Source: Devosia aquimaris
GTDB lineage: Bacteria > Pseudomonadota > Alphaproteobacteria > Rhizobiales > Devosiaceae
Direction of reading: 5' to 3'
Length of the DNA stretch: 64,000 nt
Assembly: GCF_020169335.1 (NCBI RefSeq)
Contig: NZ_JAIEZN010000001.1
Span: forward strand, 947,426 to 1,011,425
Shown: piece after piece, positions 43,000-51,071 of the stretch
Position numbering within the stretch: position 1 is the first letter of the stretch
Layout of the letters: each line of letters opens with the position of its first letter
The notes under the pieces: model-generated
Seen by the model: the letters and a program-made list of their open reading frames with translations, nothing else
Told to the model about the DNA's origin: nothing
Database searches by the model: none
Made by a program: the position numbers and the translations under genes

Positions 43000-44049
43000 T
43001 CAGACCGGCTCCGCCTCGATCACGCTGGAGATGTCGATAGGCGTGCGCCCTTCCATCCAGGTGGGCACCGGCAGGTTCTTGCCGCGCAGGAACGCGGGAT
43101 TGAAGATCTTGCTGGCATAGCGGTTGCCATAGTCGCACAGGATCGTGACGATGGTCTTGCCCGGTCCCAGGTCGCGCGCCATGCGCACCGCGCCGGCGAT
43201 ATTGATCGCGCTCGAGCCACCCAGGCAGAGACCTTCATGCTCAAGCAGATCGAAGATATAGGGCAGGGCTTCGCTATCGGGGATCTGGTAGGGGTTGTCC
43301 ACAGTCAGCCCTTCCAGATTGGCCGTGATGCGGCCCTGGCCGATGCCTTCGGAAATCGAGTCGCCAGACGACTTGAGCGCGCCATGCGCATAGAAATTGT
43401 AGAGCGCCGCGCCCTCTGGGTCGGCCAGGCCGATCTTGACCGTGCTGCTGCGGGCCCGCAGGGCCTCGGCCACGCCGGCCAGCGTGCCGCCTGAGCCGAC
43501 CGCGCAGATGAAGCCGTCGATCTTGCCGCCGGTCTGCTCCCAGATCTCGGGGCCCGTGGTCTCGATATGGGCCTGGCGATTGGCCACATTGTCGAACTGA
43601 TTGGCCCAGATGGCGCCGCCGGGCAGTTCGGCGTTCAGCTTCTCCGCCAGCCGGCCGGAAATCTTGATGTAGTTGTTGGGGTTCTTGTACGGCTTGGCCG
43701 GAACCTCGATCAGCTCGGCGCCGTAGAGACGCAGGGCGTCCTTCTTTTCCTGGCTCTGCGTCTGCGGAATGACGATCACGCTCTTGTAGCCCAGCGCATT
43801 GGCCACGAGCGTCAGCCCGATGCCGGTATTGCCCGCCGTGCCCTCGACAATCGTGCCACCGGGCTTGAGCCGTCCGGACTTGATCGCATCCTGGATGATG
43901 TAGAGCGCCGCGCGATCCTTCACCGACTGACCCGGATTGAGAAACTCGGCCTTACCCCAGATGTCGCATCCCGTCATCTCGGACACGCGGTTGAGGCGAA
44001 TGAGTGGCGTCTTGCCGATGGCAGCAATCAGGTCTTTATGGGCGAACAT
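43000..44049 (-). CDS. cysK: Cysteine synthase A (O-acetylserine sulfhydrylase)
   Basis: PLP enzyme of 349 residues making L-cysteine from O-acetylserine and sulfide. Seen: GKTPLIRLNRVSE, PLP lysine K44 in NPGQSVKDRAAL, the substrate loop EGTAGNTGIGL, and the PLP phosphate loop AVGSGGTLAGVAE. The extended C-terminus (RGKNLPVPTWMEGRTPIDIS) is found in the long alphaproteobacterial forms. Upstream is the unusual palindrome at 44166. Two other cysteine/methionine genes (metC) are elsewhere in the window. Confidence 0.93.
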   Translation of the reverse strand: MFAHKDLIAAIGKTPLIRLNRVSEMTGCDIWGKAEFLNPGQSVKDRAALYIIQDAIKSGRLKPGGTIVEGTAGNTGIGLTLVANALGYKSVIVIPQTQSQEKKDALRLYGAELIEVPAKPYKNPNNYIKISGRLAEKLNAELPGGAIWANQFDNVANRQAHIETTGPEIWEQTGGKIDGFICAVGSGGTLAGVAEALRARSSTVKIGLADPEGAALYNFYAHGALKSSGDSISEGIGQGRITANLEGLTVDNPYQIPDSEALPYIFDLLEHEGLCLGGSSAINIAGAVRMARDLGPGKTIVTILCDYGNRYASKIFNPAFLRGKNLPVPTWMEGRTPIDISSVIEAEPV

Positions 44050-44165
44050 GAGCGCGATCTACTGATGATTGAGCGGTGATCGTAGGCCTGGTGGCTAACC
44101 CCCGCAAGCGATAACCGCCTGTCCGGGCAGGGCTTTCCGCCTTGCCCCACGGTTGCGCAATGGCG

Positions 44166-44183
44166 ATGCGCCCATGGGCGCAT
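44166..44183. repeat. Perfect 18-base palindrome between photolyase and cysK genes
   Basis: ATGCGCCCATGGGCGCAT, completely symmetric, flanked by partly complementary TTGCGC (44154) and GGCGCAA (to 44190), making a larger imperfect cruciform. It is in the 151-base gap upstream of cysK and behind the photolyase stop. No T-run either side. Operator or transcript-end hairpin cannot be told apart. Confidence 0.7.
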
Positions 44184-44200
44184 GGCGCAATACTATTCCA

Positions 44201-45607
44201 TCACAGCGCTGCAGCTGCCGCGAGCGCGCGCTCGCGCGATGTCTTGAGGTCAACGATCGGGCGCGGATAGTCCTTGCCCAGAACCACGCCAGCGGCCGTC
44301 AACGCGTCCCGTGGCGCCTCCCAGGGGCTGTGGATGTGGGTGTCGTCGAGCTTGGCGAGCTCGGGAACCCAGCGGCGCACATAGGTGCCCTCCGGGTCGA
44401 AGCGTTTGCCCTGCGTTACGGGATTGAAAATGCGGAAATAGGGTGCCGCATCCAGCCCGCAGCCAGCCACCCATTGCCAGCTCGCCGGATTGCTCGCCAC
44501 ATCGGCGTCCACCAGGCAGTCCCAGAACCACTGCTCTCCCAGGCGCCAGTCGATCAGCAGGTTCTTGCTCAGCAGCGAGGCAACCAGCATGCGCACCCGA
44601 TTGTGCATGGAGCCGGTTTCCCAAAGCTCGCGCATGCCGGCGTCGATCATCGGCAGGCCCGTCCGGCCCTGCTGCCAGGCGCTGAGGTCGTCCGGCGCAT
44701 CGCGCCACTCGAGGCCGCGATATTTCTCCTGCATCGGCACCTGGGCGATATCGTCGCGATGATAAAGCTGGTGGTAGCTGAAATCGCGCCAGGCCAGTTC
44801 GGAGAGGAATTTGTCGATCGCGCCGGCCATTTCAGGGTGGGCCTCTGCCACCAGGCTCGCCGCGTGCCAGACCTGGCGCGGGCTGATCTCGCCAAAGCGC
44901 AGGTGCGGCGACAGCCGCGACGTGGCCAGCCTTGCCGGAAAATCCCGCTCATCGGCGTAGTCGGCGACGCAATTCTCCAGAAACTGCGCGAGTCTGGCCT
45001 GTGCCGCCGCTTCGCCGATCTGCCAGTGCGGCTTGAGCTTGCCGGCCCAATGCGGCTCGGCATAGTCGCCATCCACGCTCTGTCTGTCGCGGGATGTCCC
45101 CTTCGCCGGCGCGGGCAGGGGGCGGGCGATCGGTGCCTGCTTCAGGCTCTTCCAGAATGGCGTGAATACCGAATAAGGCTTGCCCGCGCCGGTGCTGATT
45201 TCCCACGGCTCGATCAGCAGATTGGCCGCAAAGCTCGCCACCGTGACGCCGTCGCCGCGCAGCCTGGCCTTGATCGCACTGTCCAGCGCCCGTTCTCCGG
45301 GCGCGTAGCGACGGTTCCAGTACACCGCCCCGATGTTCAGCTCGCGCACCAGTCTTGTGAGAATGTCTTCCGGATTGCCGCTGTCCACCACCAGCGCAAT
45401 GCCATGCGCCGCCAGATCGGCCTCCAGCGCCACCAGGCTCTGGTGCAGCCACCAGCGCGCTGCGCCCCCGGGCGGGCGAATGCCGTCGGCCTGCTCATGA
45501 ATATAAAGGGCGGTTGTCGCGCCCTCGGCTGCAGCCGCAGCGGCGAGGGCTGGGTTGTCGGTCAGGCGCAGGTCGTTGCGCAGCCAGGCAAGCTGTGTGG
45601 TGGTCAT
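44201..45607 (-). CDS. phrB: Deoxyribodipyrimidine photolyase (class I CPD type)
   Basis: Light-driven DNA repair flavoenzyme of 468 residues. N-terminal photolyase-cryptochrome alpha/beta domain from MTTTQLAWLRNDLRLTDNP; C-terminal FAD domain with LSPHLRFGEISP, FLSELAWRDFSYHQLYH, TGLPMIDAGMRELWETG and the MHNRVRMLVASLLSKNLL segment, plus NPASWQWVAG. These are the class I folate/deazaflavin photolyase signatures. In Rhodobacter a photolyase belongs to the RpoE-ChrR regulon, but no TGATCC-N16-CGTA box lies before this gene or its upstream partner, so that link is not supported here. 48 bases behind the SRPBCC gene. Confidence 0.93.
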   Translation of the reverse strand: MTTTQLAWLRNDLRLTDNPALAAAAAAEGATTALYIHEQADGIRPPGGAARWWLHQSLVALEADLAAHGIALVVDSGNPEDILTRLVRELNIGAVYWNRRYAPGERALDSAIKARLRGDGVTVASFAANLLIEPWEISTGAGKPYSVFTPFWKSLKQAPIARPLPAPAKGTSRDRQSVDGDYAEPHWAGKLKPHWQIGEAAAQARLAQFLENCVADYADERDFPARLATSRLSPHLRFGEISPRQVWHAASLVAEAHPEMAGAIDKFLSELAWRDFSYHQLYHRDDIAQVPMQEKYRGLEWRDAPDDLSAWQQGRTGLPMIDAGMRELWETGSMHNRVRMLVASLLSKNLLIDWRLGEQWFWDCLVDADVASNPASWQWVAGCGLDAAPYFRIFNPVTQGKRFDPEGTYVRRWVPELAKLDDTHIHSPWEAPRDALTAAGVVLGKDYPRPIVDLKTSRERALAAAAAL

Positions 45608-45655
45608 TCGGCTACTCCCGCATTCACTACGGGCCAGCCTCCGCGACAGTTCAGC

Positions 45656-46111
45656 CTATTCGAGCACTTCCGCCAGGTGTTCGAGCGCGGCGTTCCAGGC
45701 TTCGATCGAGAAGATGCGCGATTCTGGGTCGGCATGGGCCAGGCCGCGTTCGGTCAAGGTGATCTGCGTCTGCTCGCCGCCGATGTCCTTGAAGCGCACG
45801 TCCAGCACGAAGATGAGGTCATCCTCTTCGTCCTCGGCATCCTTGTGCACCCAGCTCATCACCAGCTTCTCGTTCTCGACAAAACCCAGGATCTCGCCGC
45901 TGACCGTATGGTCCTCGGGATCCTCGTCATCGCCAAAGGTGGTAAACTTGTATTCGCCGCCCTCGAAGGCATCGAGCTCAGCCTCATCGGCCTGCCATTG
46001 CTCGATCAGCGCCGGGTCGGTCCAGGCTTTGAACACATCGTCGATATGCGCATCGATGGTGCGGCTGAGGGTAATCTGGCTTTCATTGTCCAGATCCATG
46101 CCATTGCTCAT
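45656..46111 (-). CDS. SRPBCC (AHSA1/START-like) family protein
   Basis: Small cytosolic protein of 151 residues with a helix-grip fold: ITLSRTIDAHIDDVFKAWTD at the start, LIEQWQADE, GGEYKF, and the C-terminal helix AWNAALEHLAEVLE. Strongly acidic. Such proteins bind hydrophobic ligands or act as chaperone activators; no specific ligand can be read. It probably shares a transcript with the photolyase gene 48 bases downstream. Confidence 0.83.
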   Translation of the reverse strand: MSNGMDLDNESQITLSRTIDAHIDDVFKAWTDPALIEQWQADEAELDAFEGGEYKFTTFGDDEDPEDHTVSGEILGFVENEKLVMSWVHKDAEDEEDDLIFVLDVRFKDIGGEQTQITLTERGLAHADPESRIFSIEAWNAALEHLAEVLE

Positions 46112-46334
46112 GGGTTACGCCCTTTCTGCCGGTTTCGCACCTGTGCCGGTTTGGCGACAACGCGGTGCACACTTTGCTAGCCCATTGACCCCAGGTGTCA
46201 CGCTCTGTCGAGTGGCATGCTACTGCACTTAGGGCATGGCAGCACGATACATTGATCAGTCGGTGTTGGCCGCCGTCAAATCTATGCTCATCACCATGTC
46301 GGGAAATCTGCCCATCATCGGGCGGGGGAACGAA

Positions 46335-46409
46335 TGGCTCCGCGGGTAGGATTCGAACCTACGACCAATCGGTTAACAGCCGATTGCTCTACCACTGAGC
46401 TACCGCGGA
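46335..46409 (-). tRNA. tRNA-Asn (anticodon GTT)
   Basis: Minus-strand 75-base cloverleaf with encoded CCA (46337-46335), acceptor TCCGCGG/CCGCGGA, anticodon loop CTGTTAA, T-loop GTTCGAATC. Confidence 0.96.
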
Positions 46410-46512
46410 TCACCTTCGTTGTCCTTCTTGCGAAGGCGAGGGTCATGTACCGAACTTGATTTGGTTTGCCAAGCCCCAATTGCCGCCTGTGTGAATAAGT
46501 TGCGACATCGCC

Positions 46513-47127
46513 CTAGCTTCGCGCGCGATTTTGCAGCGCAATCAAGTCCTTGATCGTGTTGAGATTGGCGAAGGGATTGGCTTGGGCCCAGCCGCTCCAG
46601 TCGATCCGAAGAGACCCGAGCGAACTGTGCAGTGCCTTCAGACTACCCGGTTTGCCGGCGTTTCCGGTGGCCGAGAGCATGTCCTGCAGCGCTTCCAGTC
46701 GCCAGATCGCATTGGGCGGATAGAAGTCTTCTCCCCAGGCCGCATAGGCCGCGGGGGCATCGCCCAGGGCCAAACTTATCCTCGCCACGAAATCCTCTGG
46801 TAGAAAAGGCGTGTCGGCTGCGACCGACACCAAGGTGCCTGTCGTGATTCCGCTGTCTGCCAACTGTTTGGCGGCAGCAAGCAGCCCAGCGAGCGGTCCG
46901 CCCGTAGATTCGGGCAGATCGGGGACGGCCTCGCAGGAGGATGGAATCAGGAGCTGCTGCCGTGCCGGTCCAGTGGCGACCATGACGGGGTCACGGACCC
47001 CATTCAGCCCGCGTATGACCCGCTCCAGCACTGGCAAACCGCCAATGCGCAGCTCACCCTTGCGCACGCCCCCCAGCCGCGTCCCCCTGCCTCCCGCAAT
47101 GATCACGGCATAGGGGCGTTCACTCAT
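46513..47127 (-). CDS. mobA: Molybdenum cofactor guanylyltransferase
   Basis: Nucleotidyltransferase of 204 residues that links GMP to molybdopterin, forming MGD. Seen: nucleotide loop AVIIAGGRGTRLGGVRKGEL with its lysine, ERVIRGLNGV, TGGPLAGLLAA and VSVAADTPFLPEDF with the metal aspartate. The N-terminal loop has GGRGTRLGG rather than the commoner GGxSxRMGG. Its start overlaps the end of the benE gene by ATGA, so it is translated from the same mRNA as that transporter, an unexpected partner. Confidence 0.88.
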   Translation of the reverse strand: MSERPYAVIIAGGRGTRLGGVRKGELRIGGLPVLERVIRGLNGVRDPVMVATGPARQQLLIPSSCEAVPDLPESTGGPLAGLLAAAKQLADSGITTGTLVSVAADTPFLPEDFVARISLALGDAPAAYAAWGEDFYPPNAIWRLEALQDMLSATGNAGKPGSLKALHSSLGSLRIDWSGWAQANPFANLNTIKDLIALQNRARS

Positions 47128-48350
47128 GTGCCCATGGTCTCTATTGCTGGTTTGATGCCGAGGCGGAGCAGCACCAGCATGGCGATGCCGCCCACCAGCC
47201 CCCAGAACGGCGCACCAACGCCCAGCACGGTGATTCCCGAAGCCGTTGTAACGAATGTGAAAATCGCCGGCAGGCGGACATCCTCATGCACCAGCGCCCC
47301 GGCCAGGGCCGCAGTCAGGCTCGACAGCAGGGCAAGTCCGGCCACCGCCTGGATCAGAATCGGCGGGGAGGCCGCGATGAAGGCGGCCGCAAGGCTCGCT
47401 GCCGGAGCCAGCAGCAGATAGACCACGCCCGCCGAGATCGGCGCCGGCCAGCGCTTGTCGCGATCGGGATGGGCCTCCGGCCCGGCGCAGATTGCTGCCG
47501 TGATCGCTGCCAGATTGGTGGTATGGCCGCCAAACAGTGCCGTCGCGGCGCTGGCGATGCCGGTGACAATGAACATCGGCGCCGGTGGCAGGGTGTAGCC
47601 ATTGGCCTGCATGACGGCCAGGCCCGGCAGGTTCTGCGATGCCATGGTCACGATATAGAGCGGCAATCCGATGCGGATGATGGCGTCCATGGTGAACACC
47701 GGCATGACCGGTGCAAACACCGGCCAGCTGCCATCGAGCGCGCCGGCAGGCAGATGCGTGGTCGAGGCCAGCAGCACGCCGGTGACCACCACCGCGATCG
47801 GCACGGCAAAGCGGCGGGCAAAGCGCAGCCCGAGCACCCAGGCCAGCAGGATCGGCAGCGCCAGCGCCGGCAGTTCGGCCACGGCCTTGATCGGCGCCAG
47901 GCACAGGGTCAGCAGCATGCCCGCCAGCATGGCATTGGCAATCGGTGCGGGGATGGCCGCCACCAGCCGGGCCAGCGGGCGGATCAGCCCGGTGAGCACC
48001 AAAAGGCCGGCCGCGACAAGGAAAGCGCCCGCCACCGCGGGGAAGCCGCCCACCGGTTCGCCCACCGTCAGCAGGAAAGCCACGCCCGGCGTTGACCAGG
48101 CAAAGCTAGCCGGCAACCGCATGCGGGCGCTGACCACGATATTGAGAATGCCGATGGCAATGCACACCGTCATCAGGCCCGATCCAGCCTGCTGCGGCGT
48201 TGCGCCAGACGCGGTCAGCGCGGCCAACACCAGGGTAAAGGTGCTGGCATAGCCGACAATGGCGGCCAGGGCGCCGGCCATGATGGGCTGGAAATAGGTG
48301 CGCGCACCTCCACTGGACACTGGCTCGATCTGGCTCACGCGACTCTCCAT
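47124..48350 (-). CDS. benE: Benzoate/H+ symporter family transporter (BenE)
   Basis: Integral membrane protein of 408 residues with about ten to twelve hydrophobic helices. Seen: the family-specific AALTASGATPQQAGSGLM, FAWSTPGVAFLLTVGEPVGG, and GGHTTNLAAITAAICAGPEAHPD. ATG 48350 preferred; GTG 48362 would add four residues. It overlaps mobA. The substrate benzoate is inferred from the family name only; no aromatic degradation genes are nearby. The tRNA-Cys promoter region lies upstream. Confidence 0.88.
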   Translation of the reverse strand: MESRVSQIEPVSSGGARTYFQPIMAGALAAIVGYASTFTLVLAALTASGATPQQAGSGLMTVCIAIGILNIVVSARMRLPASFAWSTPGVAFLLTVGEPVGGFPAVAGAFLVAAGLLVLTGLIRPLARLVAAIPAPIANAMLAGMLLTLCLAPIKAVAELPALALPILLAWVLGLRFARRFAVPIAVVVTGVLLASTTHLPAGALDGSWPVFAPVMPVFTMDAIIRIGLPLYIVTMASQNLPGLAVMQANGYTLPPAPMFIVTGIASAATALFGGHTTNLAAITAAICAGPEAHPDRDKRWPAPISAGVVYLLLAPAASLAAAFIAASPPILIQAVAGLALLSSLTAALAGALVHEDVRLPAIFTFVTTASGITVLGVGAPFWGLVGGIAMLVLLRLGIKPAIETMGT

Positions 48351-48477
48351 AGTGAAGGCCACACCCTAGGCAGCCCGGCCCAAGTGGTGAAGCACCAAAC
48401 GCATCCGCGCTGCGCTAACACTTTGGCAACCTGCTCGCTTGCATATGAACGGGCGGTCGATTAGATAGCGCCGCAGA

Positions 48478-48551
48478 GGCCTCGTGGCGGAGTGGTTACG
48501 CAGCGGATTGCAAATCCGTGTACTCCGGTTCAATTCCGGACGAGGCCTCCA
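48478..48551 (+). tRNA. tRNA-Cys (anticodon GCA)
   Basis: Plus-strand 74-base cloverleaf with encoded CCA (48549-48551). Acceptor GGCCTCG/CGAGGCC, anticodon loop TTGCAAA, T-loop GTTCAATTC. It is followed by TTTTCCCCTTTT, a possible termination signal. Confidence 0.96.
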
Positions 48552-48720
48552 TTTTCCCCTTTTCGGTGTTGATCCGGTCCGGCGTTCCGCGCGGTCCCCT
48601 GCTTGCACATGGCTCCCATGCGCCATCCTTTTTGTCGCGCCACGCAAAGGTGGCTTGCCAAGCGGGCGGGGGGAGGGATATTCACGTCCAGCATATGACG
48701 TATGGGGCGGATGATCGCAG

Positions 48721-49374
48721 ATGACGGATTTCGGGCGGCTTCGGGCCGTGATGGTCGACAATCAGTTGCGGACCAGCGGCGTGACCGATTGGGGCGTTCT
48801 GGCGCAGATGGGCGCGGTTCCCCGCGAACGTTTCGTGCCCGCCGAGCGGCAGGCCCTGGCCTATATCGATGATATCCATTGGCTGGGCGGCGGTCGCGAG
48901 CGCTTCATGATGGCGCCGGCCACCCTCGCCAAGCTGCTGCAACTGGCCGAAATCAATGATACCGAGAGCGTGCTCGATGTGGGCGCCGGCACCGGCTATG
49001 CGACGGCGGTGATTGCCGGGCTCGCTGCCTCCGTGGTCGGGCTCGAGGCCGATGCGGCCCTGGCCCAGGCCGCCAACACCAATCTGACCGGCTTGGGGCT
49101 GGCAAATGCCAGCGTGATTGCCGGCGATGTCAGTGCTGTCGGCACCAGGATGTTCGACCTCGTCTTTGTCGAAGGCACGCTCGATGTGGTGGCAGATGCC
49201 TTGCTCGGCGTCGTCAAGGACGGCGGCCGGCTGGTCGCCCTGGTGCGCGATGGCGGCGTGAGCGTGGCCAGCGTGTTCGTCAAGACGGGCAGCACGGTGA
49301 CTGCGCGCGGCGAGTTCAACGCCACGCTGCCCGCACTCGACACCACGCCGCGTACTGTCGAGTTCGTATTTTGA
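48721..49374 (+). CDS. pcm: Protein-L-isoaspartate O-methyltransferase family protein
   Basis: SAM-dependent methyltransferase of 217 residues related to PIMT, which repairs isoaspartyl residues in aged proteins. Seen: AVMVDNQLRTSGVTD, VPRERFVPAERQALAYID, and SAM motif I LDVGAGTGYATAVIAGL at about residues 83-99. The usual second acidic motif is VVGLEAD. It starts 170 bases after tRNA-Cys, is followed by a large hairpin (49381-49421), and precedes tolC; the pcm-tolC-popZ-valS order is commonly kept in the order Hyphomicrobiales as I recall it. Confidence 0.9.
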   Translation: MTDFGRLRAVMVDNQLRTSGVTDWGVLAQMGAVPRERFVPAERQALAYIDDIHWLGGGRERFMMAPATLAKLLQLAEINDTESVLDVGAGTGYATAVIAGLAASVVGLEADAALAQAANTNLTGLGLANASVIAGDVSAVGTRMFDLVFVEGTLDVVADALLGVVKDGGRLVALVRDGGVSVASVFVKTGSTVTARGEFNATLPALDTTPRTVEFVF

Positions 49375-49380
49375 TTGCGA

Positions 49381-49421
49381 GGATGATCCCGTTGCCTCGA
49401 TGCAACGCTGTGGGATCATCC
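49381..49421. repeat. Extended hairpin directly after pcm
   Basis: GGATGATCCC (49381-49390), then GTTGC-CTCGAT-GCAAC (49391-49406), GCTGT, and GGGATCATCC (49412-49421): a 10-base perfect stem enclosing a 5-base inner stem. It begins 7 bases after the stop codon. No T-run. A TGATCC word is included but is followed by CGCT, not CGTA, at 16 bases. Confidence 0.8.
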
Positions 49422-49507
49422 CTACATTAAACTTTGGTATTGTCGGTCGCCGCAGGTTGTTAACCCGACGAGGGCGGCTATAAAGTCTTGGTGTTCTGGA
49501 GGCGGCG

Positions 49508-50872
49508 ATGAGTTTTCGCAAACGTTTGGCGGTTAGCGCCGTGGCTGTGTTGGCAAGCGCGCTTGCCGTGAATGGCGCACAGGCGCAGTCGATCGCCCAG
49601 GCACTGACAATTGCCTATGATCATGCGCCGGACCTGCAGTCTGCCCTGCTCAATGCCAAGGCGTCGGCCGAAAACATTGCTCTCGCCAAGGCCGGCACCC
49701 GGCCGACACTGGGCGCTTCGGTCAGCGGCAACTACAGCTGGTCGCTCGCCGGCGGCAAATTCACCGACGGCACATCGCTGACCACCGGCCTGTCCTATAG
49801 TCAGACCCTTTATGACGGAAACAAGACCAATTCCGAGGTCGAGGCGGCCCGCGCCGGGGCCGAGGCGGCCGAGTACCAGATCCGCAATACCGAGCAGAAC
49901 GTGCTGCTCGCGGTGGTGCAGGCCTATGTCTCGGTGCTCAGCAACAGCCAGCTGGTGGCGTTGCGGCAGGAAAACCTCTCCTTCTTCCAGGCGCAGTTGC
50001 AGTCTGCCCGTGACCGGCTGGACGTCGGCGAAGGCACCCGTATCGATGTGGCTCAGGCCGAGGCCCGTCTGGCCCAGGGCGACGCGACTTATCGCGCAGC
50101 CCTGAGCAATCTTGAGACCAGCAAGGCCACGTTCCAGCGCTATGTTGGCCAGGCGCCGCACAATCTGAGCGCCTCTCATAATTTCAGCCGCCTGATCCCC
50201 AGCGGCCTGTCGGCTGCCATCGCCGAAGCCGAGACGGGCCATCCGGCCATCCTCATGGCCAAGGCTGCTATCCGTGCGGCCCAGGCCAGCAGCAAGGCTG
50301 CCGAAGCCGGCTTCGGGCCCAAGGCATCGCTGAACGGTTCGGTCGGCTCCAAGGTCACCGGGCAGAACGGCTCGCCGACCGACGGCTTCAGCGGGTCGGT
50401 GTCCTTCCAGATCACCGTGCCGCTCTATGCGGGCGGCGCCATTGGCGCCAGCGTGCGCAAGGCCAATATCGAGCAGATCAAATCAGAAGTGGACGCCATG
50501 TCCTCCTACGACAAGATCCGTGAATCGGTGATTTCGGCCTGGGCCGGTATCCAGAGCGCCGATGCGCAGATCTCGGCCGCCAGCGCTGCTGTGTCCGCCG
50601 GCAAGACCGTGCTCGATGGCGTCATCCAGGAACGCGACCTGGGCACCCGCACCACGCTGGACGTGCTCAATTCGCAGGCCGAACTGACCACGGCCCGCGA
50701 GGGCCTGATCAATGCCTCGTCCAACAAGGTGCTGGCGACATTCTCCTTGCTGGCCGCCATGGGCCACCTGACGGCAAGCGACCTCGGCCTCAATGTCGAA
50801 ATCAAGTCCGCAGCACGCTACACCGATGCGGTGGACGACGTCTGGGCGGAACTGCGCACCGTCTCCGAATAG
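49508..50872 (+). CDS. tolC: TolC family outer membrane efflux protein
   Basis: Outer membrane channel of 454 residues used with type I secretion and RND/MFS efflux. Signal peptide (SAVAVLASALAVNGAQAQ), then two OEP repeats: IAQALTIAYDHAPDLQSALL and SLTTGLSYSQTLYDGN in the first; ASLNGSVGSKVTG, SFQITVPLYAGGAIGASVRK in the second. The classical NP-type D/E-rich C-terminus (ADLGLNVEIKSAARYTDAVDDVWAELRTV) is visible. A 133-base leader with the pcm hairpin precedes it; a palindrome at 50900 follows. Confidence 0.93.
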   Translation: MSFRKRLAVSAVAVLASALAVNGAQAQSIAQALTIAYDHAPDLQSALLNAKASAENIALAKAGTRPTLGASVSGNYSWSLAGGKFTDGTSLTTGLSYSQTLYDGNKTNSEVEAARAGAEAAEYQIRNTEQNVLLAVVQAYVSVLSNSQLVALRQENLSFFQAQLQSARDRLDVGEGTRIDVAQAEARLAQGDATYRAALSNLETSKATFQRYVGQAPHNLSASHNFSRLIPSGLSAAIAEAETGHPAILMAKAAIRAAQASSKAAEAGFGPKASLNGSVGSKVTGQNGSPTDGFSGSVSFQITVPLYAGGAIGASVRKANIEQIKSEVDAMSSYDKIRESVISAWAGIQSADAQISAASAAVSAGKTVLDGVIQERDLGTRTTLDVLNSQAELTTAREGLINASSNKVLATFSLLAAMGHLTASDLGLNVEIKSAARYTDAVDDVWAELRTVSE

Positions 50873-50899
50873 GCACTGTCCCATTATTGACCAGACTTG

Positions 50900-50923
50900 G
50901 TGGCCGGGCTTTGTCCCGGCCAC
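50900..50923. repeat. Palindromic element after tolC (CCGGGCTTTGTCCCGG core)
   Basis: GTGGCCGGG-CTTTGT-CCCGGCCAC with 9-base arms, followed by AAGTTTTAG. It may act as the tolC terminator. Core shared with the element at 30098-30120. Confidence 0.72.
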
Positions 50924-51071
50924 AAGTTTTAGTGGAAGACCTTGTGTGCAACGGCCTGCGCGATTCCTAATTTGTGCCGCGCAGTCTAAGGTATTGTTTA
51001 CGAATCAGGGATTGGCTGCACTTGCGGAGCGTTGCAAGCCCCCGGATCGAGCGCACGAGTAAGAGGCATCG

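Noticed and set aside
44201-46250. Photolyase/SRPBCC genes as members of the sigma regulon
   Set aside because: Known for Rhodobacter, but no TGATCC-N16-CGTA element was found in front of either gene here.
49384-49410. TGATCC inside the pcm hairpin as an ECF promoter
   Set aside because: Sixteen bases further the sequence is CGCT rather than CGTA and the word is part of a hairpin stem.
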